A DNA stretch of 64,000 nt from NCBI RefSeq assembly GCF_023051145.1, contig NZ_JALKFS010000005.1:4047733-4111732 (forward strand), read 5' to 3'. This document shows positions 19,278 to 28,675 of this stretch, one piece after another. How positions within the stretch are numbered: position 1 is the first letter of the stretch; each line of letters starts with the position of its first letter. The position numbers and the translations under genes were made by a program. A model generated the notes under the pieces. That model did no database searches and had not been told where the DNA came from. It was given only the letters and a program-made list of their open reading frames with translations. The DNA is from Williamsia sp. DF01-3 (lineage in GTDB: Bacteria > Actinomycetota > Actinomycetes > Mycobacteriales > Mycobacteriaceae).

Positions 19278-20636
19278 TCAGATAGGGAGTTTGCCGCCAA
19301 ACATCTCGTAGACGACCGACAACATCGCCTGCAGAACCTGCGATGCGGCGTCACTTCCCTCGCTCGACAGGAGACCCTCGATGGCCTCGGGATCGTCGGT
19401 CTGCGACAACTGTCCGAGCAGCGGCAGGATCGCCTGCAGACCACTCAGATCGATTCCCTCACTCTGCTCGGTGGTGGGTGTTGTGGACTGCTGACCGGCC
19501 AGAGGCAACTGCGGAAACCCGATACCCGGCGAAGGAGTCGTGGTGGTCGTCTTCGGTGTGGTTGCCTTCGGGGTGCCCGTCGAGGGTGTCGTCGTCGGTC
19601 GCGCAGGTGTTGACGGGGTGGTCACCGACGGCGCCGTGGTTGAAGGCGTGGTGGTGGAGGGCGCGGTGGTCGACGGCGTGGTGGTTGAAGGTGCGGTCGG
19701 GGCGACCGTCGATGCCGCCGGCGTGGTCGGCTGTGTACCCGCGGCAGAGGGCGCGGCCGTCGTCGGCGAGGTTCCGGTCGTCGGCGCCGTAGCGGTGGTA
19801 GGCGTGGTGCCCGTGGTGGGGGCGGTCGTCGGGGTCGGTGCGGTGGCACCCGTCAGCAAGTACCTGATGGCGCCGTCGACGATGGCGATGGCGTACTTGA
19901 GCTGGCCCTCGGCACCCGACAACGCAGCGGCATCAGCCGGGTTCGACAGGTTGCCCAGCTCGGCGAAGACGTCTGGCACCTTCGTCAGGTTGACGGCCGC
20001 AATGTCCGCGCGGGTCTGCAGTCCGTCCTGCGCGCCGGCGTAGTTCGCGGGTGCAAACCCTGCGCTCTTGAATGCGTCACGCATCTGCTCGGCGGCCTTG
20101 CGCCCCTTGCCCGACTGCACCTCGTTCACGGCCGCGTCAGGAATGGGCAGTTCGGGGACGATGATGTGGAAGCCACTCTTACCCGCATCGGTGCCGGGCG
20201 AGGTCGAGTCCGCGTGGATGTTCACGGCCAGGTCGGCATTCGAGGCGTTGGCCGCGTTGGCCCGCTCATCGATGCACCCTCCCCACCCGGTGTCATCTTG
20301 GCGACTCAGGACAACCTTGGCGCCCTGGCTCTCGAGTCCGGCCTTGACCAGCTGGGTGATGTCCCAGTTGACCTTGTGCTCAGGCACCCCATCGGGGCTG
20401 GTGGCTCCGGTGGTCTGGCACGGCTTGGTGCCTCCACGCCCGTCGGGAACCGGTTTGTTCAGGTCGTTGCCCGCAGCCGATCCCTGATGTCCGGGATCGA
20501 GGAAAACAGTCTTGCCTGCCAGCGTGTTCCCCTGTGCCGGTGCAGGTTCGGCATTGGCTGCAGTGGGCATCGCGATCAGGGAGGCCGCAACCGCCAGGGA
20601 GGTGAGCCCGGCGACGCGGAGGTTCTTCTTGGTCAC
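19278..20636 (-). CDS. Secreted N-acetylmuramoyl-L-alanine amidase (Ami1-like) with Pro/Thr linker and extra C-terminal domain
   Basis: The GTG at 20636 follows AAAGGAAC and opens a Sec signal peptide ending in TAANA-EP near residue 30. The Amidase_3 domain (about 40-260) shows FLDPGHQG with a zinc His, EHKVNWDIT with the second ligand region, and VNIHADS. It resembles mycobacterial Ami1/Rv3717, which cuts the peptide stem from peptidoglycan. Residues about 265-370 are a Pro/Thr repeat linker (TTTPSTTAP units). The last 80 residues (GIDLSGLQAILPLLGQLSQ onwards) form a separate acidic helical piece with no domain I know. Confidence 0.88.
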   Translation of the reverse strand: MTKKNLRVAGLTSLAVAASLIAMPTAANAEPAPAQGNTLAGKTVFLDPGHQGSAAGNDLNKPVPDGRGGTKPCQTTGATSPDGVPEHKVNWDITQLVKAGLESQGAKVVLSRQDDTGWGGCIDERANAANASNADLAVNIHADSTSPGTDAGKSGFHIIVPELPIPDAAVNEVQSGKGRKAAEQMRDAFKSAGFAPANYAGAQDGLQTRADIAAVNLTKVPDVFAELGNLSNPADAAALSGAEGQLKYAIAIVDGAIRYLLTGATAPTPTTAPTTGTTPTTATAPTTGTSPTTAAPSAAGTQPTTPAASTVAPTAPSTTTPSTTAPSTTTPSTTAPSVTTPSTPARPTTTPSTGTPKATTPKTTTTTPSPGIGFPQLPLAGQQSTTPTTEQSEGIDLSGLQAILPLLGQLSQTDDPEAIEGLLSSEGSDAASQVLQAMLSVVYEMFGGKLPI

Positions 20637-20853
20637 GGTGTTCCTTTCGAGTACGCCTGAAATCGAGTCCGAGTTCCACCCAATAGGCGCAACATCAGTC
20701 ACAATATTCACTTCAGTAACAGTCAAGCAGTAGTTGAGACTTTTGGGAAATTGCCGACCTGCAGCTGAGAAACTGTTGTTGGCTTGTGATCTGGTCGATG
20801 CGCAACTGTGCGGCGGCACAGGTCGTGACAGACAGATCCGCAGGTACCCTGCG

Positions 20854-21891
20854 CTACCGCAGGTAGCGGGTGAGGCTGAGCATGGCCTGCTTGTCGACGT
20901 CGCCGTCGGCGCGAGCCTCCAGCAGGACCCGGCGCACCTGCTCCTCGTCGATGCCCACCCCGATCACCACGAGTTCGGTACGCCGTGGCTCGTCTTTCTC
21001 CCAGCGCTGGGAGTGGACCGTCACGTAGTTCCCCACGGTGTGCAGGACGTACTTCTGCCGATGCCCCACCACGTCGAACCAGACGAATCCCTTGATACGG
21101 AACACACCTGCAGGCGGTTGTTCGAGAAAGGCCGACAGCGCCCGCGGGTTCATCGGGGCGCTCTCGGTCACGGACACCGACTGGTAGTCGTGGTGCAGAT
21201 GACCGCAATGCTCCTCGCTGCCGTCTGCGCCGCCCGGATCCTCGGCCAGCAGCAGCTCGTCGAGACCCAGCTGCCGCGGAGCCTTGTCATCCACGGGCTT
21301 GTCGTCAGCATCCAACAGCAGCCCTATGTCAATCGCGGAGTCGCTGGTCGCGACGATCGGCGCCGTGGCGTTTCGCTCGCGTAGTCGGTCGCGCACGGCG
21401 TCGACAGACGATTGCTCGGCCAGGTCCACCTTGTTCATCACGATCATGTCGGCGAGCGCCACATGCTGATCGATCTGCGGATGACGCTCCCGTGTGGCCT
21501 CATAGTTCGCCGCATCGACAAGGTAGACAAGACCGCCGTACTCGGTTCGCGGATGAGTGCTCGCCGCGACCATCCGCACCAGATTGCGCGGCTCGGCCAG
21601 GCCGCTCGCCTCCACCACGATCAGGTCCAGAGCGGCGCGCGGAGTGGTCAGCGCGGCAAAGGTTGCCTCGAGTCCCTCGTCGTCGACCGTGCAGCACATG
21701 CAGCCATTGCCGAGCGCCACCGTGCCGTCGACCTGACCCGCCACCAGCATCGCGTCGATGTTCACTGCTCCGAAGTCGTTGACCACCACCCCGATTCGCA
21801 GACCGGCACGGTTGCGGAGAAGGTGGTTGAGCAGAGTTGTCTTGCCCGAACCCAGGAACCCCGCGACTATCAGAACAGGAACGGTCTTCAT
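20854..21891 (-). CDS. COG0523/CobW-family GTPase, metal chaperone
   Basis: The ATG at 21891 gives 345 residues with the G3E GTPase motifs: P-loop GFLGSGKT at 11-18, the metal-binding GNGCMCC at 61-67, EASGLAEP, and NKVD. A His-rich stretch ([11 protein letters not shown]) precedes the CobW C-terminal domain (RIKGFVWFD). Members hand Zn, Co or other metals to target enzymes. No Zur-type site was identified, so the metal is open. The ATG overlaps the trhO stop by 4 bases, making an operon. Confidence 0.88.
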   Translation of the reverse strand: MKTVPVLIVAGFLGSGKTTLLNHLLRNRAGLRIGVVVNDFGAVNIDAMLVAGQVDGTVALGNGCMCCTVDDEGLEATFAALTTPRAALDLIVVEASGLAEPRNLVRMVAASTHPRTEYGGLVYLVDAANYEATRERHPQIDQHVALADMIVMNKVDLAEQSSVDAVRDRLRERNATAPIVATSDSAIDIGLLLDADDKPVDDKAPRQLGLDELLLAEDPGGADGSEEHCGHLHHDYQSVSVTESAPMNPRALSAFLEQPPAGVFRIKGFVWFDVVGHRQKYVLHTVGNYVTVHSQRWEKDEPRRTELVVIGVGIDEEQVRRVLLEARADGDVDKQAMLSLTRYLR

Positions 21892-22745
21892 CGCTCCGGT
21901 CCGGCGACGCAGTCGGGGCAGACGACAACGAGGTCTCTGCCGTCGGCGTCGGGATAGTTGGCAACGTTCTTGGTGGCTGCGCCACACTGCGCGCAATGTC
22001 CGATGACCTTGGCATGGTCAGAGAAGTCGACGCTCATCCGCTTGTCGAAGACGTAGAGCGAGCCCTCCCACAAGCCGTCATCGCCGAATTGTTCGCCGTA
22101 CCGGACGATTCCACCGTCCAGTTGATAGACCTCACCGAACCCGCGGTTGCGCATCAACACCGACAGCACCTCGCACCGCACACCGCCGGTGCAGTACGTG
22201 ACCACGGGCTTGTCCTTGAGGTGGTCGTAGTCACCGCGCTCGATGACCTCCAGGAAGTCGCGGGTGGTCTGCGTCGGTGGCACCACCGCGTCGCGGAAAC
22301 GACCGATCTGCGCCTCGATCGCGTTTCGACCATCGAAGAACACGACGTCGTCACCGCGGTCCGCGACCAGCTGATGGAGAGCCTCAGCCGTGAGGTGCGC
22401 ACCGCCGCCGACGACGCCACCGTCGTCGACCCGCACTTCGTCCGGCGCCCCGAATGTGACGATCTCCGGACGCACCTTGACACTGAGGCGAGGAAAATCG
22501 TCCCCGGCGCCGTCGGACCACTTGATGTCTGCATTCTTGAACGCCGGATACGCCCGGGTGCCGCGGACGTAGCGCTTCACCGCGGTGATGTCGCCGCCGA
22601 CGGTGCTGTTGATGCCGTGCTCGGAGATGATGATCCGGCCCGTCACGCCTGCCGACTCGCATAAAGTTTGCTGCCATAGGCGGATTGCCTCTGGATCGGC
22701 CAGCGGCGTGAAGACGTAGAACAGCACGATCTTGGGTGTCGACAC
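21888..22745 (-). CDS. trhO: tRNA uridine(34) hydroxylase TrhO (rhodanese-like, former UPF0176)
   Basis: A GTG at 22745 gives 285 residues. The N-terminal ferredoxin-like domain begins with [12 protein letters not shown] and contains [12 protein letters not shown]. The rhodanese domain has YCTGGVRCE with active Cys 185, and the C-terminus has paired zinc-type Cys ([11 protein letters not shown] and VCPDCV). TrhO adds a hydroxyl to U34 of tRNAs. It starts only 18 bases from the divergent lipoprotein gene at 22764. Confidence 0.92.
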   Translation of the reverse strand: MSTPKIVLFYVFTPLADPEAIRLWQQTLCESAGVTGRIIISEHGINSTVGGDITAVKRYVRGTRAYPAFKNADIKWSDGAGDDFPRLSVKVRPEIVTFGAPDEVRVDDGGVVGGGAHLTAEALHQLVADRGDDVVFFDGRNAIEAQIGRFRDAVVPPTQTTRDFLEVIERGDYDHLKDKPVVTYCTGGVRCEVLSVLMRNRGFGEVYQLDGGIVRYGEQFGDDGLWEGSLYVFDKRMSVDFSDHAKVIGHCAQCGAATKNVANYPDADGRDLVVVCPDCVAGPER

Positions 22746-22763
22746 ACGGGTAAGGGTACGGAC

Positions 22764-23459
22764 ATGAGGAACAGATCGATCGCCGCGGCCATCGCAGCCG
22801 TCGCGACCGCGGCGGTGCTCGGCGGCTGCCTTCCGGAGGACGGCCCCACCCGCACGGAACTGCCGCCGACCGACGAGTTGTCCACCGAGCAATCGGCGAC
22901 CTCCACCACCACGACCACACGGAGCACCACGGCCGGGCGGTCACAGGGCTTCACCGTGGCCACCGCGATCAGCACCGCGCCCCGCGTCGACAACAGCTTG
23001 TATCACCAGGCCGCGCAGACACAGGACGGTCCGATAGAGGACACCTCGCAGTTTCATTTCGCGACCGCAGACGGTGCGGTCAACTGCTCCACCGTGCAGC
23101 GTGACCGGCCGACCCTTGCGTGCGAACCCACCAACCCCGCCGGCAGCTCCACGACCACCCGCGACTACTGCAACTGGGAGGCCGACTATGTTGTCCTCAC
23201 CGACACCCCCACCCAGGGGACCTGTGCCGACACACCGTGGGTGTGGGTTCGGGGCTCCGTGTTGCCCACCGGCTCCACCATGTCCGTCGGCACCTTCCAA
23301 TGTCTGAACGACGACTCCGGCCTGTACTGCCTGAACACCCGATCACTCAACGGGTTTGCCCTGCGCGACGGTGAGTACCGCGCCCTGTCCGGCGCCGACC
23401 CGGCTCCGGCCGCACTGACCGAAGGCGGCGAGGAATCCACCGCCACACCCGGGCGCTAG
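22764..23459 (+). CDS. Hypothetical lipoprotein
   Basis: The 231-residue protein has a lipoprotein signal, MRNRS then an Ala-rich core ending in the lipobox VLGGC, followed by a Thr/Ser-rich linker. The mature domain has several Cys residues ([31 protein letters not shown]) that could make disulfides outside the membrane. I do not recognise the family, though similar small exported proteins are frequent in this order. It may be followed by the DUF4190 gene in one transcript. Confidence 0.75.
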   Translation: MRNRSIAAAIAAVATAAVLGGCLPEDGPTRTELPPTDELSTEQSATSTTTTTRSTTAGRSQGFTVATAISTAPRVDNSLYHQAAQTQDGPIEDTSQFHFATADGAVNCSTVQRDRPTLACEPTNPAGSSTTTRDYCNWEADYVVLTDTPTQGTCADTPWVWVRGSVLPTGSTMSVGTFQCLNDDSGLYCLNTRSLNGFALRDGEYRALSGADPAPAALTEGGEESTATPGR

Positions 23460-23547
23460 CCGGATACACTCGGCACACGAATCGGGCCGCTGCCTGACCA
23501 ACTCCAGCTGAGCCCGAGCGCCCCAGTCGAGCCTGAAAGGTGACGGC

Positions 23548-24078
23548 ATGACCTATCCCCCGCCGTACGAGCCGCCCTCCAACGATCCGCTGCGCAAACA
23601 GGATCCGGGCGCCGGCGACAATCCGCCGCCCGCGGACCCCGGATTCGGCTACCAGCAGCCCGGATTCGGCCAGCCCGACTACGGGCAATCGGGTTACGGC
23701 CAGCCCGACTACGGCCAGCAGGGCTACGGGCAACCGACCTATGGGCAGCAGGGCTACGGCCAGCCGGGTTACGGCCAGGTGCCTGGATACAACCCCGCGG
23801 GGTATCCGTACACCCCCGTCGCCCAGACCAACACCAGTGCGGTGATCTCGCTGGTGCTGGGCATCGGTGCATTTGTGCTCGTGTGCGGCCTGGTCAGCAT
23901 TCCCGCGGTGATCTTCGGCAACAAGGCGATCAAAGAGATCGACCAGTCTCAGGGAACGCAGAACGGCAAGGGCATGGCGCAGGCCGGACAGATCCTCGGC
24001 TGGATCGGGATCGCGATCTCGGTGATCGGGGTCATCGGCTTTGTCATCCTTGTCGCGGCAAGCTCCGGATCGAGCTGA
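23548..24078 (+). CDS. DUF4190 membrane protein with GYGQP repeats
   Basis: Of 176 residues, the first 90 are Pro/Gly/Tyr/Gln-rich, with about ten short repeats such as QPDYGQ and QQGYGQP that are likely disordered and cytoplasmic. Two membrane segments follow ([20 protein letters not shown] and [20 protein letters not shown]) flanking [13 protein letters not shown], the DUF4190 signature. The start follows GAAAGGTGACGG. Similar proteins may organise membrane-proximal assemblies, but no function is known. Confidence 0.85.
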   Translation: MTYPPPYEPPSNDPLRKQDPGAGDNPPPADPGFGYQQPGFGQPDYGQSGYGQPDYGQQGYGQPTYGQQGYGQPGYGQVPGYNPAGYPYTPVAQTNTSAVISLVLGIGAFVLVCGLVSIPAVIFGNKAIKEIDQSQGTQNGKGMAQAGQILGWIGIAISVIGVIGFVILVAASSGSS

Positions 24079-24096
24079 CCACCGCTACTCGGGCGG

Positions 24097-24732
24097 TCAA
24101 TTACTCGGCAGTCCTGAGAACTCGATGACCGCGATCAGGTCGTCGAGGGCCTGGCAGAGTGCATCGATACGCTCTGCAGTCGTCGGGGCCGACAGAATGC
24201 GCAGTCGATCGGCCGGGCCGAGGCCCAGTCGCACAGCGGTGCCGTAAACTTTCGTCTCCACCGTCTCGTCGTTGTCGAGCGGTTCGATGAGGCGGTCGCC
24301 GACCGCGATTCCCCGGATCCGCATCAGCGCTTCGGCCAACGAGTCGAGTCGGTGGACCACCGGCTGGAGGTCGAGGTTCAGCTCATCGGTCTGCGGCGTC
24401 GGCCACAGCTCGATGTCGGCCTTCGGATACGGGTTGTCGGGCAGCCACGACCTCACCCGGAATCGTTCGGTACCCACGCACGACAGGTGATAGCGGCCGT
24501 CGGGACGTGGACTGCATTCCTCGATGGAGGCAAGTGTGCCGACGTCCACGCGTTCTTCGCCGCCGCCCACCTCGTGGCCTCGAGCGATCAGGACGACGCC
24601 AAAGGTGTTGTCGCCGTCCGCGGACGTGCAGTCGGCGACCATCGTCCGGTAGCGAGGTTCGAACACCTGCAAGCTCAACGGTTCGCCGGGCAGCAGCGTC
24701 ATTCCCAGCGGAAACATCGGGTGTGCGCTCAT
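24097..24732 (-). CDS. LON substrate-binding-domain protein
   Basis: The ATG at 24732 (MSAHPMFPLGMTLLPG) follows GGGTGAC, and the 211 residues resemble the stand-alone N-terminal domain of Lon protease, including LQVFEPRYRTMVADC and FGVVLIARGHEVGGG. There is no ATPase or protease domain. Such proteins are widespread in actinobacteria with no assigned role. An ATG 12 bases upstream is also possible. Confidence 0.88.
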   Translation of the reverse strand: MSAHPMFPLGMTLLPGEPLSLQVFEPRYRTMVADCTSADGDNTFGVVLIARGHEVGGGEERVDVGTLASIEECSPRPDGRYHLSCVGTERFRVRSWLPDNPYPKADIELWPTPQTDELNLDLQPVVHRLDSLAEALMRIRGIAVGDRLIEPLDNDETVETKVYGTAVRLGLGPADRLRILSAPTTAERIDALCQALDDLIAVIEFSGLPSN

Positions 24733-24761
24733 GTCACCCAGCATGCCTGGCTGCCGGCACC

Positions 24762-25589
24762 TCAGAACACCCGGATCCCAGCGCGTCGCCGCAGCCGCAC
24801 GTCGAACACTTGCGCCCGCATCATCAGCTTCAGCACGGGCGCGACACGGTCGACCACTGCCACCATCCGCCGGATGTCGTCAAAGGCACGCTGCTGCGCG
24901 GGCGACCACCGAAAGCCCATCTCGTCACGGAACGGCTGGGGCAGGCTACCTGTGGTCATGAACAGGTAGGGCTTTCCCAGCGTCAAGTGAAGCAAGGTGC
25001 CCACCGGACCCACGTGACCTCGTAGGAAACTGAGGTCCGCGATGGCCAGCAGATGCTCGCGCACCGCAGGGTCGATGTGGATCGACCCGAGCTGCTCCTC
25101 CCAGTAGCGCTCGAACTGTTCTCGGTCGGCCGGCCACATGTGCGGTCGCACATTGAGAGTTGTCGCCAATGTGGCGGCGTCCTGGTAAATGGCATCAGCC
25201 TGGCCAGGAGGTATGGGTCCGTACAGGAACTCGTATTGGTCGACGAACCAGCGGTACAGGCACGCAGCAACCCAGAGTTGCAGGCGTGGGTCATTCGCGC
25301 TGTATTTCACGGGACTGGTTTTCGTGGACACCACTTGGCGATGAACGGATCGAAGTTTCTCCCGCACGAACTCCTTGTCCTCGTCGTCCCCCATCAACGC
25401 GACCGCAAGAAATGAAAAGGTTGTCCGTGCCCGCTTCACGGGATGCATGAAGACATTCCCGGAGTCGACCCGACTTTCACGCACGCCGTGGCCAACAGGC
25501 GCCATCGCCAATTGCATGATGACGTTGGCCGTGTTGTTCGCGCTCCCCATGAGGGTCAGCAAATCCGCGGTCTTCGTGGGTGTTCGCAC
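24762..25589 (-). CDS. MpaB/latex-clearing-protein-like oxygenase (DUF2236)
   Basis: From a GTG start, 275 residues match the DUF2236/MpaB family: NVIMQLAMAPVGHGVRESRV, then FSFLAVALMGDDEDKEFVREKL, VHRQV and ANDPRLQLWVAACLYRWFVD. These helical haem-type proteins are related to the rubber oxygenase Lcp. The conserved His residues could serve as haem or catalytic ligands by analogy. The substrate is unknown. It ends 29 bases before the LON-domain gene starts. Confidence 0.8.
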   Translation of the reverse strand: MRTPTKTADLLTLMGSANNTANVIMQLAMAPVGHGVRESRVDSGNVFMHPVKRARTTFSFLAVALMGDDEDKEFVREKLRSVHRQVVSTKTSPVKYSANDPRLQLWVAACLYRWFVDQYEFLYGPIPPGQADAIYQDAATLATTLNVRPHMWPADREQFERYWEEQLGSIHIDPAVREHLLAIADLSFLRGHVGPVGTLLHLTLGKPYLFMTTGSLPQPFRDEMGFRWSPAQQRAFDDIRRMVAVVDRVAPVLKLMMRAQVFDVRLRRRAGIRVF

Positions 25590-25623
25590 GGTTCCCCTAA
25601 CTTCAGGGTGATGATGCCCGATG

Positions 25624-26187
25624 TCACCTGTTGTCGGCGGCGAACTCCCGGATCAGTGCCTCACAGAATGCGGGTAGATCGTCCGGCTTACGACTGGTGA
25701 TCAGCGTGTTCGAACCGGCGTTGTCGACAACCACTTCCTCATCGGTCCATTGGCCACCGGCGTTGGTGATGTCGGTGCGCAGGCTGGGCCACGATGTCAG
25801 CTTGCGGTCGGACACCACACCGGCCTCGATGAGCGTCCACGGGGCATGGCAGATGGCGGCAACAGGTTTGCCCTCGGTGAAGAAACCGGAGATGAACTTG
25901 ACGGCTTCGTCGTTCATCCGCAGATTGTCAGGATTGGCGACACCGCCCGGCAGGACCAACGCGTCGAAGTCCGCAGAGGGGACCTCGGCTACCACCTTGT
26001 CGACGGGGAATTGATCAGCTTTGTCGAGATGATTGAAGGCCTGGATCTGTCCTGATTCGAGGGAAACCAGAGACGGTGTACCGCCCGCTTTCTCCACCGC
26101 GTCCCAGGGTTCGGTGAGTTCAACCTGTTCGACGCCCTCCGGCGCCACCAAGAATGCGATCTTCTGCCCACTCAGTTCGTTTGCCAT
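25624..26187 (-). CDS. DJ-1/PfpI family protein (class I glutamine amidotransferase-like)
   Basis: The ATG at 26187 (MANELSGQKI) gives 187 residues. The nucleophile elbow is AAICHAPW with C113, and the GGVANPDNLRM and DDLPAFCEALI segments are typical. PfpI/DJ-1 members of this subgroup act as general stress proteins, and proteins with this layout have been assigned protease or glyoxalase-like activity, which cannot be separated here. Confidence 0.88.
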   Translation of the reverse strand: MANELSGQKIAFLVAPEGVEQVELTEPWDAVEKAGGTPSLVSLESGQIQAFNHLDKADQFPVDKVVAEVPSADFDALVLPGGVANPDNLRMNDEAVKFISGFFTEGKPVAAICHAPWTLIEAGVVSDRKLTSWPSLRTDITNAGGQWTDEEVVVDNAGSNTLITSRKPDDLPAFCEALIREFAADNR

Positions 26188-26348
26188 TGCAACCTTCCGG
26201 TCAAAGCGTTGTGCACGTGTGCTTTTGGCGCGTTCTGCACTCGTCGACCCGGATACCCGGCCCACCCTGCCGACAAACAAGCGGTTACCGCGAAACTGTC
26301 CGCCGATTGGGCCTAGACGTGAGCTACATCACAGTCTTACCGTGGGGT

Positions 26349-26513
26349 ATGGCAACGAAAACGTATAGCAAACCAGTGATTCACCATTGTCCAGCCTGCG
26401 GCCAGCAGATGGAGGTCGAGGTGAAGGAGTTCCGAACCTTCGGGGGCGACACTCACAAGACCAAGACGGATCCGCACTGCATCAATCCGAATTGCGTCGC
26501 CAAACACGATTGA
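26349..26513 (+). CDS. 54-residue Cys-rich zinc-ribbon-like protein
   Basis: The ATG at 26349 is preceded by GTGGGG and gives a very small protein with two Cys pairs, HHCPACGQ and HCINPNCV, separated by about 30 residues, as in a zinc ribbon. It is basic and ends right after the second pair (VAKHD). I do not recognise a named family. The tidy Cys spacing argues that it is real. Confidence 0.6.
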   Translation: MATKTYSKPVIHHCPACGQQMEVEVKEFRTFGGDTHKTKTDPHCINPNCVAKHD

Positions 26514-26684
26514 GAGCGACGTTCCGGTCGGTCGAATCCACTTCTACTGACGAGTAGCACCGGCTACACCGGGCCGCGCGTGTACCAGCGGTACGCGAAA
26601 GCCCTTGCTCGACATCTCCACTCACAATTCAAACCCGTCTCGGGGCCGGGCGATGGACAGCTGCGACTGTAACGGACTGAGAAC

Positions 26685-27275
26685 ATGTCCCTATATGGAA
26701 ATATGACCGACGCACCCGAGACGGAGTCAGAGGTCGACCTCGGTCAACTTCTCCAGCGTGTCTCCAAGGGAGACGAAGCGGCGTTTCGGCGATTGCACGA
26801 CACCACCCGAGCACGATTGTTCGGGTTGATCTACAAGACCGTCCGGGATCTCGGATACGCCGAGGAAACCCTGCAAGAGGTCTACATCGAGGTATGGCAG
26901 AAGGCCGGTCAGTACCAGCCCGAGATGGGTAGACCGCTGTCCTGGCTCATGATGATCTGCCACCGGCGGGCGATCGACCGGGTGCGGGCAGAGGAACGGC
27001 TACGCAAGAAGACCGCGGTTCTCGCGATGTTCTCGGTCGACATCCCGCAGGGCGGAGCCGATGAACCCCTCCTGCTGCGCGAGGAGCACCTTCAGATCCG
27101 GCGGCATCTCAGCAAGCTGTCGAGTCGCCAGCGTCAGAGCATCGACATGGTGTACTTCGCCAACCTGACACACGGAGAGACCGCGAAGCGTCTCGGCATC
27201 TTGGTGCCAACTCTCAAGACCCGCCTCCGCGACGGGATCCTGCGGCTGAGGTCGCAAATCCACGCCGAGGCGTGA
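26685..27275 (+). CDS. ECF sigma factor, SigK-like, without a neighbouring anti-sigma gene
   Basis: The 196-residue protein has sigma region 2 (DEAAFRRLHDTTRARLFGLI, EETLQEVYIEVWQKAGQY, HRRAIDRVR) and region 4 (LSSRQRQSIDMVYFANLTHG and VPTLKTRLRDGILRLR), in the pattern of SigK. Mycobacterial sigK is followed by its anti-sigma gene rskA, but here the next gene is an antiporter. Another ATG at 26703 is possible. Its targets and control are unknown. Confidence 0.85.
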   Translation: MSLYGNMTDAPETESEVDLGQLLQRVSKGDEAAFRRLHDTTRARLFGLIYKTVRDLGYAEETLQEVYIEVWQKAGQYQPEMGRPLSWLMMICHRRAIDRVRAEERLRKKTAVLAMFSVDIPQGGADEPLLLREEHLQIRRHLSKLSSRQRQSIDMVYFANLTHGETAKRLGILVPTLKTRLRDGILRLRSQIHAEA

Positions 27276-27303
27276 TCTCGCCCATCCGATCCGTCGCTCG
27301 GGT

Positions 27304-27345
27304 CCGGTACTGAGGTTCGGTACCGGCACTTCGGGGTACGAAGTG
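27304..27345. repeat. Two adjacent inverted repeats after the sigma factor gene
   Basis: CCGGTAC (27304-27310) pairs with GTACCGG (27320-27326), and directly after it CACTTC (27327-27332) pairs with GAAGTG (27340-27345). They lie between the sigma factor stop and the antiporter start, so they could form a weak terminator or a regulatory leader for the antiporter. No T-run follows. Confidence 0.4.
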
Positions 27346-27371
27346 GTCATGGTCAGACCACACACCCCGGG

Positions 27372-28661
27372 ATGCCTCCGCTGAACGTCGAAATCGCCTA
27401 CGTGTCGGCCGGCGTCGCGCTGCTACTCGCTGCGACCGTTCCCCGACTTTTCCGAGACCGCGCCTTGTCGGCCCCGATGATCGTCCTCGCCATCGGCGCA
27501 ATAACGGGACTCATCGTCGGGGACACCGGAACCGATCCGGTCTCCCCTCTCTCCCATCCGGCCGTGACCCAGTACCTCACCGAGGCTTGTGTCATCGTGG
27601 CATTGATGGGCGTGGGACTGGCCATCGATCGACCACTCAACTGGCGCACCTGGAGTTCCACCTGGCGCCTGCTGTTCATCGCGATGCCGCTGTGCATCGC
27701 GGGGGTCGCGGTACTCGGTTGGTGGGCTGCTGCGCTCACCCCCGCCGCAGCGGTTTTGCTTGGAGCCGCCCTGGCGCCGACCGATCCGGTGTTGGCCTCG
27801 GACGTCCAAGTGGAGGGACCGACCTCTGGCGAGGGCTCCCACCAGGAAGACGATGAGGTTCGATTCGCGCTGACATCTGAGGCAGGCCTGAACGACGCAC
27901 TCGCATTCCCGTTCGTGTATTTGGCGATATTTCTGGCGACCAAGGGCCCGATCGAGGACTGGATCGTGACGTGGCTGGCGTGGGACCTGGTCGGCAAGAT
28001 CGTGATCGGTGGTCTGGTCGGTTGGTTCGCCGGGAACCTGCTCGGCCGCGGATTCTTCCGCTTCCCGATCAAACACGCGCGGCTGGCCGATCGCGGTGAG
28101 CCGATCGTCGCACTCGCCGCTACTTTCGCGGTGTACGGCCTCACCGAGCTCGTCGGCGGTTACGGCTTCCTGGCCGTGTTCGCGTGCGCCCTGGCCATCC
28201 GCAACGTCGAACGGTCCAGCGGTTACCACGAGGAGATGCACAGTCTCATCGAACAACTCGAGCACGTTCTGACATTGGTTGTGCTGCTTCTCGTGGGCGC
28301 TGCCCTCACGTCCGGGCTGCTGGCCGAACTGACCTGGGGCGGCGTCTTGGTGGGTGTGGCCCTGGTGTTTGTCATCCGACCCGTGGTCGGTTGGCTGTCG
28401 CTGCAGGGTTGCGCCGACCTCGGCCCCAAAGAACGCAGGGCCACCGCATTCTTCGGGGTCCGGGGCATCGGCTCGATCTACTACCTCGCCTACGCGGTCG
28501 CCGAAACCGACCTGCCACAGGCGAACATGCTCTGGGCCACACTGTCTTTCACGATCGTGCTGTCGGTGGTGGTGCACGGCGTGAGCGCCGCGAGGGTGAT
28601 GCGCCTGCTCGAAGGCGAACGCGATGACGCTGCCGCCGCGGACCGGGATCCGAAACAGTGA
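27372..28661 (+). CDS. Cation:proton antiporter, NhaP type (CPA1)
   Basis: The 429-residue protein has about a dozen hydrophobic segments. The unwound-helix motif ALAPTDPVLASDVQ carries the family's ion-binding Asp region, and EAGLNDALAFPFVYL is the second conserved acidic helix of CPA1 exchangers. Near the end is RRATAFFGVRGIGSIYYLAY. Such proteins exchange Na+ or K+ for H+. The start follows no strong ribosome site, so nearby upstream codons are possible, but the frame is clear. Confidence 0.88.
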   Translation: MPPLNVEIAYVSAGVALLLAATVPRLFRDRALSAPMIVLAIGAITGLIVGDTGTDPVSPLSHPAVTQYLTEACVIVALMGVGLAIDRPLNWRTWSSTWRLLFIAMPLCIAGVAVLGWWAAALTPAAAVLLGAALAPTDPVLASDVQVEGPTSGEGSHQEDDEVRFALTSEAGLNDALAFPFVYLAIFLATKGPIEDWIVTWLAWDLVGKIVIGGLVGWFAGNLLGRGFFRFPIKHARLADRGEPIVALAATFAVYGLTELVGGYGFLAVFACALAIRNVERSSGYHEEMHSLIEQLEHVLTLVVLLLVGAALTSGLLAELTWGGVLVGVALVFVIRPVVGWLSLQGCADLGPKERRATAFFGVRGIGSIYYLAYAVAETDLPQANMLWATLSFTIVLSVVVHGVSAARVMRLLEGERDDAAAADRDPKQ

Positions 28662-28675
28662 ACCACCCCGCGGAC

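Noticed and set aside
19600-19860. Tandem repeats that could suggest a CRISPR or minisatellite
   Set aside because: They are the Pro/Thr codons of the amidase linker, in frame and without spacers.
23690-23790. Repeated GGCTACGGCCAG-like units
   Set aside because: They encode the GYGQP repeats of the DUF4190 protein.
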